DNA of 32,538 bases from an uncultured Clostridia bacterium (GTDB taxonomy: Bacteria > Bacillota > Clostridia > Christensenellales > UBA1242), in NCBI GenBank assembly GCA_944380265.1, contig CALWGY010000009.1:1-32538 (forward strand), written 5' to 3'. This document shows, piece after piece, positions 15,986-25,004 of this stretch. Position 1 is the first letter of the stretch, and the number at the start of each line of letters is the position of its first letter. Made by a program: the position numbers and the translations under genes. The notes beneath the pieces were generated by a model. The model saw nothing but the letters and a program-made list of their open reading frames with translations. It did not search any database and was not told the DNA's origin.

Positions 15986-18238
15986 CTAAATTTTTTCATG
16001 GAATGTTCTTGCAATAACTTCTTCTTGATGAGCACGGCTTAGTTTGTTAAAGTTAACAGCATAGCCCGAAACCCTAATTGTTAATGTTGGATATTTTTCT
16101 GGGTTGTTCATTGCATCAATAAGTTTTTCGCGATCCAAAACATTAACATTAATGTGTTGCGCACCTTGCTTAAAGTATCCATCCAAAATGCCAACCAAGT
16201 TTTTAACACGTGATTTTTCATCGTGTCCAAGTGCTTTTGGAATTATTGAGAATGTGTTTGAAACACCATCTTGGCAACAATCGCAATATGGAATTTTTGC
16301 AACTGAGTTAAGTGATGCAAGAGCACCTGAACAATCTCTGCCATGCATTGGGTTTGCACCTGGTGCAAATGGCTCGCCAGCACGTCTGCCATCTGGTGTG
16401 TTACCAGTTTTTTTGCCATACATAACATTTGATGTTATGGTTAATGCTGAAAGTGTGTGTTTTGCATTTCTATATAGTTTATGCTTTTTAAGTGCAGAAA
16501 TGAAATGTTCAACAATTTCAACTGCAATTTGGTCAACACGGTCATCATCATTGCCATATTTTGGATAGTCGCCTTCAATTTTGAAGTCAACTGCAATTCC
16601 TTCATCATTTCTTATTGGTGTTACTTTTGCATATTTAATTGCCGACAACGAGTCGGTTGCAACAGAAAGCCCTGCAACACCAAAAGCCATAAGCCTTTCA
16701 ACATGAGTATCGTGCAGTGCCATTTGGCCTGCTTCATAGGCATATTTATCGTGCATATAGTGAATAACATTCATTGCATCAACATAAGTGTCGGCAACTT
16801 TGTTAAGCACATTAAAATATGCTGTTTTAACTTTGTTGTAGTTTAACACTTCGCCTTCCATTTTTGGAACACCAAACACAACTTGCTTAAATGATTTTTC
16901 ATCTTTTCCTTCATTAATTGAATATAAAAGTGCTTTTGCAAGGTTGCATCTTGCTCCAAAAAATTGCATTTGTTTTCCAACCTTCATGGCAGAAACACAA
17001 CAAGCAATTGCATAGTCATGGCCATAAATTGGGCGCATAACATCATCACTTTCATATTGAATGCTATCAGTTAAAATTGAAATTTTAGCACAGAATTTTT
17101 TAAAGTTTTCTGGAAGTTTTACCGACCACAAAACTGTTAGGTTTGGCTCTGGACTTGGGTCAAGATTAATTAAACTATGCAAAAATCTGAACGAGTTTTT
17201 TGTAACCAAACTTTTGCTTTCGGTTCTCATTCCGCCAATGCTTTCAGTAACCCATGTTGGGTCGCCACCAAACACTTCATCATATTCTGGTGTTCTTAAA
17301 TGTCTAACAAGCCTTAACTTAATTGTGAATTGGTCAACAAGTTCTTGTGCAAGTTCTTCGGTTAGTGTTCCATTTTTTAGGTCACGTTCAACATAAATAT
17401 CTAAAAATGTTGAAACCCTGCCCAAACTCATTGCAGCACCATTGTTTTCCTTAACTGCTGCCAAATATGCAAAATATGTCCATTGGAAGGCTTCTTTTGC
17501 ATTGGTTGCAGGTTTTGAAATGTCAAAACCATATGTTTTTGCCATGTCTTTAATTTGTTGCAATGCTCTATATTGTTCGCTAACTTCTTCTCTAAGCCTA
17601 ATGCTTTCTTCATCGGTTATGTCTAGTTCATTATCCCATTCATACTTCTTTTGTTCCATTAGCCTGTCAATGCCATAAAGAGCAACACGACGATAGTCGC
17701 CAATAATTCTGCCACGGCCATATGCATCTGGAAGACCAGTTAAAAGCCCTGCACTTCTTGCACGCCTAATTGCAGGAGAATAAGCATCAAAAACACCATC
17801 GTTGTGTGTTTTTCTAATGCGGTTTTCAAATAGTGCCCTAACTTTTGGGTCAAGTTCCTTATTATATGCTTTAAGCGCCCCATTAACCATTCTAATTCCG
17901 CCAAATGGGTTAACAATACGTTTTAGTGGTTTATCGGTTTGCAATCCAACAATAACTTCGTTTGGTCTGCTTATGTATCCAGCAGGAAAATTGTTTATGC
18001 CCGACAAATGTTTAAGGTCAACATCAAGTAACCTTACTTTTCTTTCCTTTGCAAGTAATTTTTCGCAAACTTTCCAAACTTTTTGGGTTTTAACTGTGGT
18101 GCCCTTTAAAAATTGGTCATCACCCCTATATTCAGTGTAGTTTGCATCAATAAAATCGGAAACATTAATTTCTGTTTTCCATTTTTCCCCCTTGAAATCT
18201 TTCCAACAGTCGTTTGTGTTAATATTTTCTTTTGTCAT
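15986..18238 (-). CDS. pflB: Formate C-acetyltransferase (pyruvate formate-lyase)
   Basis: Converts pyruvate and CoA to acetyl-CoA and formate under anaerobic conditions; cytoplasmic glycyl-radical enzyme. The 750-residue product has the catalytic cysteine pair IACCVSAM (C413-C414) and the C-terminal glycyl-radical loop RVSGYAV (G725). Length and both active sites match classical PflB and not glycerol dehydratase or choline lyase relatives, which lack the CC pair. The start is the ATG preceded by GAGGTGAAAC; an in-frame ATG 54 bases earlier lies close to the promoter and lacks a ribosome binding site. Strong gene, first of a pflB-pflA unit, and the main evidence for a fermentative anaerobe. 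Confidence 0.98.
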   Translation of the reverse strand: MTKENINTNDCWKDFKGEKWKTEINVSDFIDANYTEYRGDDQFLKGTTVKTQKVWKVCEKLLAKERKVRLLDVDLKHLSGINNFPAGYISRPNEVIVGLQTDKPLKRIVNPFGGIRMVNGALKAYNKELDPKVRALFENRIRKTHNDGVFDAYSPAIRRARSAGLLTGLPDAYGRGRIIGDYRRVALYGIDRLMEQKKYEWDNELDITDEESIRLREEVSEQYRALQQIKDMAKTYGFDISKPATNAKEAFQWTYFAYLAAVKENNGAAMSLGRVSTFLDIYVERDLKNGTLTEELAQELVDQFTIKLRLVRHLRTPEYDEVFGGDPTWVTESIGGMRTESKSLVTKNSFRFLHSLINLDPSPEPNLTVLWSVKLPENFKKFCAKISILTDSIQYESDDVMRPIYGHDYAIACCVSAMKVGKQMQFFGARCNLAKALLYSINEGKDEKSFKQVVFGVPKMEGEVLNYNKVKTAYFNVLNKVADTYVDAMNVIHYMHDKYAYEAGQMALHDTHVERLMAFGVAGLSVATDSLSAIKYAKVTPIRNDEGIAVDFKIEGDYPKYGNDDDRVDQIAVEIVEHFISALKKHKLYRNAKHTLSALTITSNVMYGKKTGNTPDGRRAGEPFAPGANPMHGRDCSGALASLNSVAKIPYCDCCQDGVSNTFSIIPKALGHDEKSRVKNLVGILDGYFKQGAQHINVNVLDREKLIDAMNNPEKYPTLTIRVSGYAVNFNKLSRAHQEEVIARTFHEKI

Positions 18239-18258
18239 ATGTTTCACCTCTATGAAAT

Positions 18259-18322
18259 AGTATAATACAATGGAATATTTATAAACAAACAAAATAAAAA
18301 AGTTTTTGTTTTATTTGTTTAT
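18259..18322 (-). promoter_or_regulatory. pflB promoter overlapped by an inverted repeat
   Basis: On the minus strand TTGTTT and TATACT are 18 bases apart, 21 bases before the start codon. A 14-bp inverted repeat with one mismatch (arms 18281-18294 and 18309-18322, ATAAACAAACAAAA type) covers the -35 box and the DNA upstream. It could be an operator for a redox or carbon regulator or simply an AT-rich hairpin. It does not match the Rex consensus I know. Confidence 0.5.
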
Positions 18323-18436
18323 TTTGCACACTTTTTTTCATAAATTTTGGTGAAAGCACACAATATATTGAGTTAATGGAATAATTTTATACTATATATG
18401 GTAAAAACAACAACTTTGATGCAAACATAAAAAACA

Positions 18437-18465
18437 AAAAAACTGTAACAAAATTACAGTTTTTT
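18437..18465 (-). terminator. Intrinsic terminator of the CorA-type gene
   Basis: ACTGTAA and TTACAGT pair around a five-base loop with A and T runs on the flanks, touching the stop codon of the gene on the minus strand. Confidence 0.85.
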
Positions 18466-19366
18466 ATTTGAACCATTTCTTTTTGTAAAAAACAATAATT
18501 ACAACAACAATAAACACCACACAAACCGAAATAACAATTGGATATGCTGGTGCCCAATTAAATTCTGGCATTATTAAGTTCATTCCATACCAGCCAACAA
18601 TTAATTGCAGTGGCATAAAAATGGCTGTTATTATTGTAAAAATTTTCATTAAGTTGTTTTGCTTAATTTCCACTTGTGACTGATAACTTTCACGTATTTG
18701 CGACAAAACATCTCTCAAATATAAAATTTCATTATAAAGCCTTGGAATGCGTTTGCTTAGCACAACATATTGTTTTTGTTCTTCTTTTGAATTAAACAAA
18801 TCTAGGTGTGTTGAAAAAAAGTCCATAATGTAATTTAGTTGCTCGTAATGATGCTTATATCTAATTAACACGCGCCTGTATGCAGAAATTTTTTTAGTAC
18901 ATTTTTCCAAGTCTTTTTCGCTAATTAACTTGTCGGCAAACTCATTAAGTTCATTTTCAACACTTTCAAGTTTAATATAGTCATTTTCTGTTAGTTCACT
19001 AATTAAATTAATAAACACACCAGAATGGTCTAATCCTTTTTCAATTAAACTTTCAATTTTTGTTGAGAGCAAGTTTTTATTATTTGTAACATAAATTGAA
19101 AATGTTTTAAAGTCGGAATAAATACCAATTTTTTCGACTCTCGACCCTGTTATGGATTGTTCAGAAAAAATGAAATTAAATGTTGCCAAATATTTGTCTT
19201 CAAATGTTTCAATTTTGTTTATGGTAATGTATTTTAATGTGTCGATAATTTCTTTGTATTGTTTAGAATCAAAAACATTTGTTAGTTGCGATTTTGAAAT
19301 AACAATAATTTTGTTTTTCCAATCTTCTTTTAATTGCTCATCAGTTTCTAAAACTTTTAGTTTCAT
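18464..19366 (-). CDS. corA: CorA-family divalent metal ion transporter
   Basis: A 300-residue CorA-type channel. It has a large cytoplasmic N-terminal domain with a long helical stretch (about 130-240, with KHHYEQLNYIMDFF and LRDVLSQIRESYQSQ). A pore helix follows, ending in the signature YGMN (G261-M262-N263), then a short acidic loop (MPEFNW) and a second transmembrane helix with a basic KKKWFK tail. These are the defining features of CorA Mg2+ transporters, though some members move Co2+, Ni2+ or Zn2+. TAGGAG precedes the start. The gene is monocistronic with its own terminator. The gene symbol is by family only; ion specificity is not shown. Confidence 0.9.
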   Translation of the reverse strand: MKLKVLETDEQLKEDWKNKIIVISKSQLTNVFDSKQYKEIIDTLKYITINKIETFEDKYLATFNFIFSEQSITGSRVEKIGIYSDFKTFSIYVTNNKNLLSTKIESLIEKGLDHSGVFINLISELTENDYIKLESVENELNEFADKLISEKDLEKCTKKISAYRRVLIRYKHHYEQLNYIMDFFSTHLDLFNSKEEQKQYVVLSKRIPRLYNEILYLRDVLSQIRESYQSQVEIKQNNLMKIFTIITAIFMPLQLIVGWYGMNLIMPEFNWAPAYPIVISVCVVFIVVVIIVFYKKKWFK

Positions 19367-19530
19367 TATTTTTCTCCTAAAATGTTTATACTTTTTAAGT
19401 ATATCACAAATTTAAAACTTAGAAAGCAAAATTATGTTGATGCAAAAATTTTGTTAGCAAATTTTGTTTGTTTTAAACCACTTATATATGTTATTTCCCT
19501 TTTATTATTGTTTTAATTTATATTATCGGA

Positions 19531-19653
19531 AGTTGTAGGCAAGTAGCACTGAAAGTGATATTTGCATACAACTGATGGTTATTCAAACTGTGATGCCACA
19601 ATTTATTGTGGAATTGCCATCGGCAATTTAAAATTTGCTTGTTCAAATTTTAA
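19531..19653 (+). ncRNA. Structured RNA element, copy A (unassigned class)
   Basis: A roughly 69-base core (19531-19599) recurs at 32429 with about four substitutions. It folds as GTTGTA/TACAAC, then GCAA/TTGC, then CACT-GAA-AGTG. A conserved unpaired stretch (TTCAAACTGTGATG) follows, then CCAC/GTGG and a hairpin AATTGCC-ATC-GGCAATT. The last hairpin is ATTTGC-GCTTA-GCAAAT in the other copy, so base identity changes while pairing is kept. A GGCA/TGCC pseudoknot is possible in both. A final 10-bp hairpin (19628-19653) lacks a strong T run. A TATATT ends seven bases before the first base, which suggests transcription begins there. It does not match any riboswitch or RNA family I can recall. The other bases of the 19,367-19,774 gap hold the ArsR promoter. 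Confidence 0.7.
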
Positions 19654-19718
19654 TATCACATAGTTTATAATACAAAACTAATTATTCAAATTAAAAATTA
19701 AAAATAATATTTAATTAA

Positions 19719-19749
19719 TTGACAAATATATTAGCATTTACTAATATAT
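19719..19749 (+). promoter_or_regulatory. Promoter and palindromic operator of the ArsR redox operon
   Basis: TTGACA and TAATAT are exactly 17 bases apart. A perfect inverted repeat, ATATATTAG-CATTTA-CTAATATAT (19726-19749), fills the spacer and the -10 box. A dimeric repressor bound there would block RNA polymerase. The first gene downstream encodes an ArsR-family repressor, so autoregulation is the natural reading. Confidence 0.8.
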
Positions 19750-19774
19750 GTTTAATAGGAGTAAGGAAATTAGT

Positions 19775-20062
19775 ATGACAAAATTAGCCTCAAAAGAAAA
19801 CATTGACGACTATGCTAAATACTTTAAAATTTTGGGAAACCCAACAAGGCTTTGTATTTTACTTAACATTTGCAAAAACAAAAAGGTTCAGGTTTCAAAA
19901 CTAACCCAGTGTTCGGGCCAAGCACAATCATACATTTCCCAAGAACTAAATAAATTAAAAAAGTGGCAAATAGTTAATTTTGAAAAACAAGGCAACGAAT
20001 GTTATTACTTTTTAACAGACCAAAACCTTTGTAACATTTTAAAATTGCTATTTAACACATAA
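19775..20062 (+). CDS. ArsR/SmtB-family transcriptional repressor
   Basis: A 95-residue winged-helix regulator. It has FKILGNPTRLCILLNI at residues about 17-32, the typical ArsR opening, then QSYISQELNKLKKW as recognition helix and a wing ending in YYFLTD. The start at 19775 is chosen because TAAGGA lies seven bases upstream; an in-frame ATG at 19748 lies on the promoter's -10/operator and cannot be in the mRNA. Cysteines (in RLCILL, the KC of the second helix, NECYY and NLC) could sense thiol oxidation or metal, but no canonical metal-binding CxC is present. It leads an operon of thioredoxin, desulfoferrodoxin and an FTR-like protein, so an oxidative signal is more likely than arsenic. Confidence 0.88.
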   Translation: MTKLASKENIDDYAKYFKILGNPTRLCILLNICKNKKVQVSKLTQCSGQAQSYISQELNKLKKWQIVNFEKQGNECYYFLTDQNLCNILKLLFNT

Positions 20063-20075
20063 ATTAAGGAGGATT

Positions 20076-20378
20076 ATGATAATTCACACAGACGAAACAA
20101 ATTTTAATAATGTTTTAAAACAAAATGATGTTTGCTTAGTAGATTTTTTTGCAACATGGTGCGGACCATGCAGAATGCTTGCAGAAGAACTTAAAAAAGT
20201 GGAAAATGAAATTAACATTGTTAAAATAGACATTGATGAAAACCCAAATTTGGCAACAGAATATTCAGTTGATGTTGTTCCAACCATGTATGTTTTTAAA
20301 AATGGAAAAGCTGTTAAAAAAATTGAAGGATACATGCAAAAAAATGAAATTTTGCGTGTTATGAACGAATATATTTAA
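20076..20378 (+). CDS. trxA: Thioredoxin
   Basis: A 100-residue cytoplasmic thioredoxin with active site WCGPC (C29, C32) and cis-proline segment VVPTMYVF. No signal peptide. AAGGAGG precedes the ATG, 13 bases after the ArsR gene. It would provide reducing equivalents to repair enzymes; the FTR-like protein two genes downstream is a plausible reductant. The presence of a dedicated copy under an ArsR repressor suggests a stress role, in addition to any housekeeping thioredoxin elsewhere. The symbol is by family. Confidence 0.95.
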   Translation: MIIHTDETNFNNVLKQNDVCLVDFFATWCGPCRMLAEELKKVENEINIVKIDIDENPNLATEYSVDVVPTMYVFKNGKAVKKIEGYMQKNEILRVMNEYI

Positions 20379-20395
20379 TCAAAGGAGAAAAAAAT

Positions 20396-20767
20396 ATGAA
20401 ATTTTATAGATGTAAACATTGCGGAAACATTATTGCATATGTTAAAAATTCAGGAGTTAAAGTTGTTTGCTGTGGTGAACCAATGGAAGAAATTGTTGCA
20501 AACTCAGTTGATGCAGCACAAGAAAAACATGTTCCAGTTTTAACTGTTAAAAACAATGTTGCACATGTTACAGTTTCAACAGTTGAACACCCAATGACTT
20601 TAGAACACTACATTGAATGGGTTGCAATTGAAACAAAATTTGGCAATCAAAGAAAACAACTTTTGCCAAACACCCGCCCAGAAGTTAGTTTTGCACTGCT
20701 TGAAGGCGATGAAGTTTTAAATGTGTATGCATACTGCAACTTACATGGGCTTTGGAGGAACAAATAA
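20396..20767 (+). CDS. dfx: Desulfoferrodoxin (two-iron superoxide reductase)
   Basis: Reduces superoxide to hydrogen peroxide without releasing oxygen, the usual defence in strict anaerobes. The 123-residue protein has both metal sites. The rubredoxin-like centre I uses C6, C9, C25 and C26 (CKHC and VCCG). The catalytic centre II uses H45 in EKHVP, H65 and H71 in EHPMTLEHYIEW, and C114 and H117 in YCNLHGLW. The conserved Lys of EKHVP is present. It is complete and appears functional. It starts 18 bases after thioredoxin with AAAGGAG, and the next gene follows without a gap. Confidence 0.97.
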   Translation: MKFYRCKHCGNIIAYVKNSGVKVVCCGEPMEEIVANSVDAAQEKHVPVLTVKNNVAHVTVSTVEHPMTLEHYIEWVAIETKFGNQRKQLLPNTRPEVSFALLEGDEVLNVYAYCNLHGLWRNK

Positions 20768-20980
20768 TTGAAAGATTTTGTGCTTAATCCAAACAAAGAA
20801 TATGTGGACATAATAATTAATGGCATACTTAAAAAGAATGGCCATTGCCCTTGCAGGCGAAACGAAGACGACACCACACTTTGCCCTTGTGACGATTTTG
20901 TTAAAAATGGCAACTGCAAATGCAATTTGTTTGTAAAAAAAGAAAGTGTTACAAACAATTTAAAAAGCAGTAATAATTAA
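20768..20980 (+). CDS. Ferredoxin-thioredoxin reductase catalytic-subunit-like protein
   Basis: A 70-residue iron-sulfur protein with three Cys pairs: CPC (27-29), CPC (39-41) and CKC (50-52). This is the motif order of the FTR catalytic subunit, which passes electrons from ferredoxin to thioredoxin disulfide. The spacing between the first two pairs is short, as in clostridial FTR-like proteins. It begins with TTG directly after the desulfoferrodoxin stop; GGAGG lies nine bases upstream, which supports that unusual start. No variable-chain partner is seen. Its place beside thioredoxin supports the assignment. Confidence 0.85.
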   Translation: MKDFVLNPNKEYVDIIINGILKKNGHCPCRRNEDDTTLCPCDDFVKNGNCKCNLFVKKESVTNNLKSSNN

Positions 20981-21009
20981 AATGTTTAAATTAACAAACT
21001 TAATAAACA

Positions 21010-21042
21010 AAAAATAGCACTAAAAACTGTGCTATTTTTTTT
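21010..21042 (+). terminator. First terminator of the ArsR redox operon
   Basis: AAAATAGCAC pairs with GTGCTATTTT around an eight-base loop, followed by T8. Confidence 0.9.
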
Positions 21043-21051
21043 CGAACGCAA

Positions 21052-21092
21052 CAAAGAAAACAAATAAAGTTGGTGTTTTCTTGTTTTTTTTT
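21052..21092 (+). terminator. Second, tandem terminator
   Basis: CAAAGAAAAC pairs with GTTTTCTTG with one bulged base, followed by nine T. It lies ten bases after the first terminator and gives the operon a double stop. Confidence 0.7.
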
Positions 21093-21166
21093 AAGTACCA
21101 AACGCAAATTAACATTATAAAATTTTTAAATTTGCAAATTAATAATAATGTGAATGCTAACAATAA

Positions 21167-21193
21167 AAAAAGTGACAAATTTGTCACTTTTTA
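21167..21193 (-). terminator. Terminator of the small membrane-protein gene
   Basis: A perfect palindrome, AAAAAGTGACAAA with TTTGTCACTTTTT, three bases after the gene's stop on the minus strand. It can also act on the plus strand. Confidence 0.85.
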
Positions 21194-21196
21194 ATT

Positions 21197-21514
21197 TTAA
21201 ACAACTAGTGGAACAATTACACCTGCAACAACTAACAATAAGCAAATTACGTATAAAACCTTCCAAACCATTTGTTTAGGTTTAACATAACGCCATGCCA
21301 AAATTGAAACAATAACAATCATTATTGCAGTTGCAAGGTTTTGAAGTGCACTAACAACTTTGAAGTTAACACCAACCAAAGATAAAATCATGGAAATAAC
21401 ATAAAGCAATGCAACAGCAACAATTGTGTACATTGAAATTTTGTTTAATCCCCAAACATTTCTTTTTGATGAAGAACTTGAAGATTTAGTTGAACTACTT
21501 TTTTGGGTTGCCAT
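21197..21514 (-). CDS. Small three-helix membrane protein
   Basis: A 105-residue protein of unknown function. A Ser/Thr/Lys-rich N-terminus (residues 5-18, with runs of serine) precedes three hydrophobic segments (about 28-48, 57-74 and 83-105). The last ends at the C-terminus. The start at the ATG with AGGAGG about eight bases upstream is chosen; a GTG nine bases earlier is part of the same spacer. No named domain is visible. It is monocistronic, with its own terminator and a divergent neighbour. Confidence 0.75.
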   Translation of the reverse strand: MATQKSSSTKSSSSSSKRNVWGLNKISMYTIVAVALLYVISMILSLVGVNFKVVSALQNLATAIMIVIVSILAWRYVKPKQMVWKVLYVICLLLVVAGVIVPLVV

Positions 21515-21599
21515 AATTAACACCTCCTAACTATAAAAGTTTAACATTTTAGCAATAATTTGTCTATTTATTGCATTAAAATCTTTAAAAAATTTTTGC

Positions 21600-21629
21600 T
21601 TGACAATTTAATTAAAAATTTAATAGTAT
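21600..21629 (+). promoter_or_regulatory. Promoter of the YwaF-like gene
   Basis: TTGACA and TAGTAT are 18 bases apart. The predicted start near 21636 leaves a leader of about 37 bases with AGGAG before the ATG. Confidence 0.7.
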
Positions 21630-21672
21630 ATTCGTGATGTTTTTTAAAATTAGTTATTTTTAGGAGTTTATT

Positions 21673-22455
21673 ATGAAATTTGAAATGTGGTCATGGTTTC
21701 ATTTTCTTATGATGTTATTACCAATAGTAATCTTTATTCCATTATATTTCATATTAAGGAACAAAAGTTACAAAACAAAATATATTGTTGGGGTTGTTAT
21801 TGGCGTAATTTCCTTGCTAATTTTAATTGCAAGAAACATTGAAATTTATGTTCAAAATGGTTTTGACCCAGAAATAATTCCACTTCAAGTTTGCCACTTT
21901 GGAAACATTATGGTGTTTATTGCACTAGTGTTTAGAAGCAAAATTGCAACATCAATACTTTGGTCGCTTAACGTGCTTGCAGCATATGCATCGCTTGTTT
22001 ATGCTGACGCATTGGAAGGCTATGCAAACATTTTTGGAAGCATTAGATCACAAGCATACATTTGGGGACATGTTTTTATTGTTTTAGGCGGACTATATGC
22101 TGTTATATTAAAAATTGTTAGAATAAACTTTAAATCGTTTTTGTGTGGACTTGGTGTTTTAGTTTTATTATTAATCCCTTCAATAATTTTAAACTCATAC
22201 TTTAATGATGTTTTGGGTTATAGCATTAACTACTTTTATGTGTATAATTCCAATGGCGTTCCTTTTGAATTTTTGTATGTTGGAGAACGGGCAAAATATG
22301 GTTGGTTTACCATCAACTGGATTTACACTCTTTCTGTTGTTGGCATATTTATTGTTTTACTTTACGGAATTTATAATCTTCAAAAACTGTTCTATTTAAA
22401 AGACAAAAATTACGACACGCACCACATATTCTCAAAAATAAAAAGCACAAATTAA
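21673..22455 (+). CDS. YwaF-like (TIGR02206-type) integral membrane protein
   Basis: A 260-residue polytopic membrane protein with about seven hydrophobic segments. It opens with MWSWFHFLMMLLPIVIF and has a conserved-looking FDPEIIPLQVCHFGNIMVFIALV segment (about 64-86), as in YwaF/TP0381 family members where a PLH/PLQ-C motif marks the third helix. The family has no established function. It is monocistronic with TAGGAG before the start and a bidirectional terminator after it. Identification rests on recalled family pattern, moderate certainty. Confidence 0.75.
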   Translation: MKFEMWSWFHFLMMLLPIVIFIPLYFILRNKSYKTKYIVGVVIGVISLLILIARNIEIYVQNGFDPEIIPLQVCHFGNIMVFIALVFRSKIATSILWSLNVLAAYASLVYADALEGYANIFGSIRSQAYIWGHVFIVLGGLYAVILKIVRINFKSFLCGLGVLVLLLIPSIILNSYFNDVLGYSINYFYVYNSNGVPFEFLYVGERAKYGWFTINWIYTLSVVGIFIVLLYGIYNLQKLFYLKDKNYDTHHIFSKIKSTN

Positions 22456-22471
22456 TGTGCTTTTATTTTTT
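22437..22471. terminator. Bidirectional terminator between YwaF-like and ABC genes
   Basis: AAAAGCAC pairs with GTGCTTTT around an eight-base loop, with A-rich and T-rich flanks serving the convergent genes. Confidence 0.85.
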
Positions 22472-22492
22472 TATATTTTTTTAATTTTTATT

Positions 22493-24100
22493 TTATAGTG
22501 GCAAATCTTTCTTATCAAATCTGAAAATGCCAATTATGAATGTAACCACTCCAATTGCTAGCAAAATTCCAAATTTCCACAAATAACTAAGTCCACCATC
22601 CAAAATTGAAACTGTGTCGAACAGGGTTATTATTGATAAGTAGTTAAAGAAATCCATTGCCGAAATTCTCATTGCACTTGGAACAACAGATGAACCAAAC
22701 AAACCCAAAATTGTGCAAACAAGTGAGAATATTGTTAATCCGCCACCAATGCTTAATGAATATTTTGTTCTGTTAAATATTGCTGAGCACATAAAGCAAA
22801 AACCAGCAAATGCAAACATTGTTAAAAATGCACCCAAGTTAAACAACAAAATTTCAGCATAATTAATTGCAAAGTTGTTTCCGCCAACAACCCAAACAGC
22901 AATAACACTTGTTATGGTTGTTAACAAAAACATTGCAAAAATTGCTGTTAACAAATAAATCATTTGAGTAACAGTTACGGCTCTGCGTTTTGTTGGTGTT
23001 GACAACACATATGCCATTGAACCAGAATCAACCTGACCTGCAAGCAATGCATTGGCTGTCATAATAACAAACACCATTGGAAGCAAAAGCCCTGCAATAC
23101 GGTAGAATATGGAACCAATAATTAACCCATACATATCCATGTTGCCAAGTTCGGTTAAGGCTTCGCCAACCTTTTGAGGAATTTGGTCGGAAATGCTTTT
23201 TATTGCTTCGTTTTTTGCAAGTTTTAATTCTTCATCAGTAATTTCACCATCAACATTATATTCATTTTGCCAAAGTTGATATGTGCTTATTGCTGTGTTT
23301 GAAATAACTTTAACGCTTGTTGCATAAATTTTTGCATCATCTTCGGTTGCACCTTGCCCTAGTTGCAAGTTGTAAACAGTTGTGTACATATATTCATTAA
23401 CATAATTTGCTGCATCAGATGAATAATCATCTTTTTTCCCTGGCAATTTTGAAACAATATCTTTTGCAAGTGCTTTTGCCGCTTCACCTTTAATGATTGC
23501 TTCTTCCACTGTTTTTCCATCTGCAATTTCTAGCGCATAAGCATTGTCATACACTGTTAAATAATATCCTTCCATTAAAAGGGTTTTACCCGTTAGGCTT
23601 GCATCTTGATCGTGTGCTTTTAAAACATTAACAAGCAACATTTTTAATTCTTGTTCATCAACAATTTGAAAAATCACACTAAGTGTTGGGTCTTGTTTCA
23701 TGTTTTCTAGCAAATTGGTAACACAAGTTTCTGCAATTTGTTGCTTTTGGGCACTTGTTAGTTCGCCATTTTCTTCGGTTTGCCTTAAAACTTCGGCATC
23801 ATAATCAGCAATTAAACCATTAATGTAGCTTGAACCAAGTGTTGCAAAAGTGTCCATTTGATTGTTTGTGTTGGCAGTTGTTATGTATAAATCATAACTG
23901 TCAACAGCATTTTCTTTTAATGTTGCTTCTTGGTCGGCTTGAACAAACACATTTTTTAAGGAATCACGAATGTCGTTAATGCCCAAATTTCCAAGCACAA
24001 TAATAACAATGGCAAGCATAACGCATGTTGCACAAGTAACAGTTAACCACTTAACCCAATGTGCTTTTGCCGATTGAAAAAATAACGCCTTACTAAACAT
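22493..24100 (-). CDS. ABC-2 type transporter permease with large extracytoplasmic domain
   Basis: A 535-residue membrane subunit. One transmembrane helix (about 18-40) is followed by about 280 polar residues probably outside the membrane, rich in Asp, Glu and Ala. Five C-terminal helices complete the ABC-2 core, with the loop QVDSGSMAYVLSTPTKRRAV between the first two of them, typical of this permease type. It is the third gene of an operon; its ATG overlaps the preceding ATPase gene by eight bases. The two upstream ATPases would drive it. The substrate is unknown; related systems export ions, lipids or antimicrobials. Confidence 0.9.
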   Translation of the reverse strand: MFSKALFFQSAKAHWVKWLTVTCATCVMLAIVIIVLGNLGINDIRDSLKNVFVQADQEATLKENAVDSYDLYITTANTNNQMDTFATLGSSYINGLIADYDAEVLRQTEENGELTSAQKQQIAETCVTNLLENMKQDPTLSVIFQIVDEQELKMLLVNVLKAHDQDASLTGKTLLMEGYYLTVYDNAYALEIADGKTVEEAIIKGEAAKALAKDIVSKLPGKKDDYSSDAANYVNEYMYTTVYNLQLGQGATEDDAKIYATSVKVISNTAISTYQLWQNEYNVDGEITDEELKLAKNEAIKSISDQIPQKVGEALTELGNMDMYGLIIGSIFYRIAGLLLPMVFVIMTANALLAGQVDSGSMAYVLSTPTKRRAVTVTQMIYLLTAIFAMFLLTTITSVIAVWVVGGNNFAINYAEILLFNLGAFLTMFAFAGFCFMCSAIFNRTKYSLSIGGGLTIFSLVCTILGLFGSSVVPSAMRISAMDFFNYLSIITLFDTVSILDGGLSYLWKFGILLAIGVVTFIIGIFRFDKKDLPL

Positions 24101-25004
24101 TTTTTTCCTCCTTTTTTTCCATTAATTTTTCTTTGAAATATTTTTCCAAATCATACTTTGTTTCACTTATAAATTTTAAACTATAATTTTTAAGTGTTTT
24201 AAAAAGTTGATTTATTTTTTCATCTTTAATTTTAACTGTTACTTGATTATATTTTTCTTGATCCCTAACAATTTCATATTTTAATCTTTTAAATTTTAAA
24301 TAATCTTGCCTTGTGTTAAACTCAATTTTTAAAGTTTTATAATCCAAGTTTTTTAGTTTGTTAACGTCTGCAATATCAACAATTCTGCCATTAAAAATTA
24401 GTGCCACTCTGTCGCAAATTTCTTCCAGTTCATTAAACATTTGGCTACTCATTAAAATGGTTTTGCCCTTTGCTTTTTCTTCCTTTATTAGTTCCATAAA
24501 ACTAATTCGCATAAGTGGGTCCAGCCCAGTGGTTGGTTCATCCAAAATTAAAATGTCTTTGTTTGCCATCAAAGCCGAAACAATTGCAGTTTTTTGCTTC
24601 ATACCCTTGCTCATGCGTTTTAGATTTGCAGATGTATCTAGTTGCAATTTTTCAATTATGTAATTTGCATAACTTAAATCTTTAATTTTTAAAAGTTCCG
24701 CCTGATTTTTTAAAAACGCAGTTCCAGTTGGAAGGTCAGGAAAAGCAATTTCGCCTGGAACATATTCAACATGTTTTTTAATTTCGCACGCATCTTTCCA
24801 TGCGTCCAACCCCAAAACCTGAACACTGCCACTTTGTGGTTTTAAAAACCCCATAATGTGCCTTATGGTTGTTGTTTTTCCGCTTCCATTTGTTCCAACA
24901 AAACCAAACGCTTCACCTTTTTTAACCGTAAAGTTAAGGTCAAAAATTCCACGACCATTGCCATAGTCTTTGGTAAGGTTGCGGGCAATAATAACTTCTT
25001 CCAT
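24093..25004 (-). CDS. ABC transporter ATPase with degenerate switch His (H188Q)
   Basis: A 303-residue nucleotide-binding subunit with Walker A GTNGSGKTT (37-45), signature MSKGMKQK (131-138) and Walker B ILILDEPTTGLDP (151-163). At the H-loop it has SSQMFNE, with Gln188 where the paralogue encoded upstream has His188 (SSHIFNE). The two align without gaps through this region. A lost switch His usually weakens ATP hydrolysis at one site of a heterodimer. The start shares one base with the upstream stop (TAATG), so translation is coupled. The C-terminal 80 residues are a lysine-rich accessory region. Confidence 0.92.
   Translation of the reverse strand: MEEVIIARNLTKDYGNGRGIFDLNFTVKKGEAFGFVGTNGSGKTTTIRHIMGFLKPQSGSVQVLGLDAWKDACEIKKHVEYVPGEIAFPDLPTGTAFLKNQAELLKIKDLSYANYIIEKLQLDTSANLKRMSKGMKQKTAIVSALMANKDILILDEPTTGLDPLMRISFMELIKEEKAKGKTILMSSQMFNELEEICDRVALIFNGRIVDIADVNKLKNLDYKTLKIEFNTRQDYLKFKRLKYEIVRDQEKYNQVTVKIKDEKINQLFKTLKNYSLKFISETKYDLEKYFKEKLMEKKEEKNV

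Noticed and set aside
18239..18463. ZTP (pfl-type) riboswitch upstream of pflB
   Set aside because: No recognisable conserved core; the name pfl motif does not imply presence at pflB. Only promoter and inverted repeat are visible.
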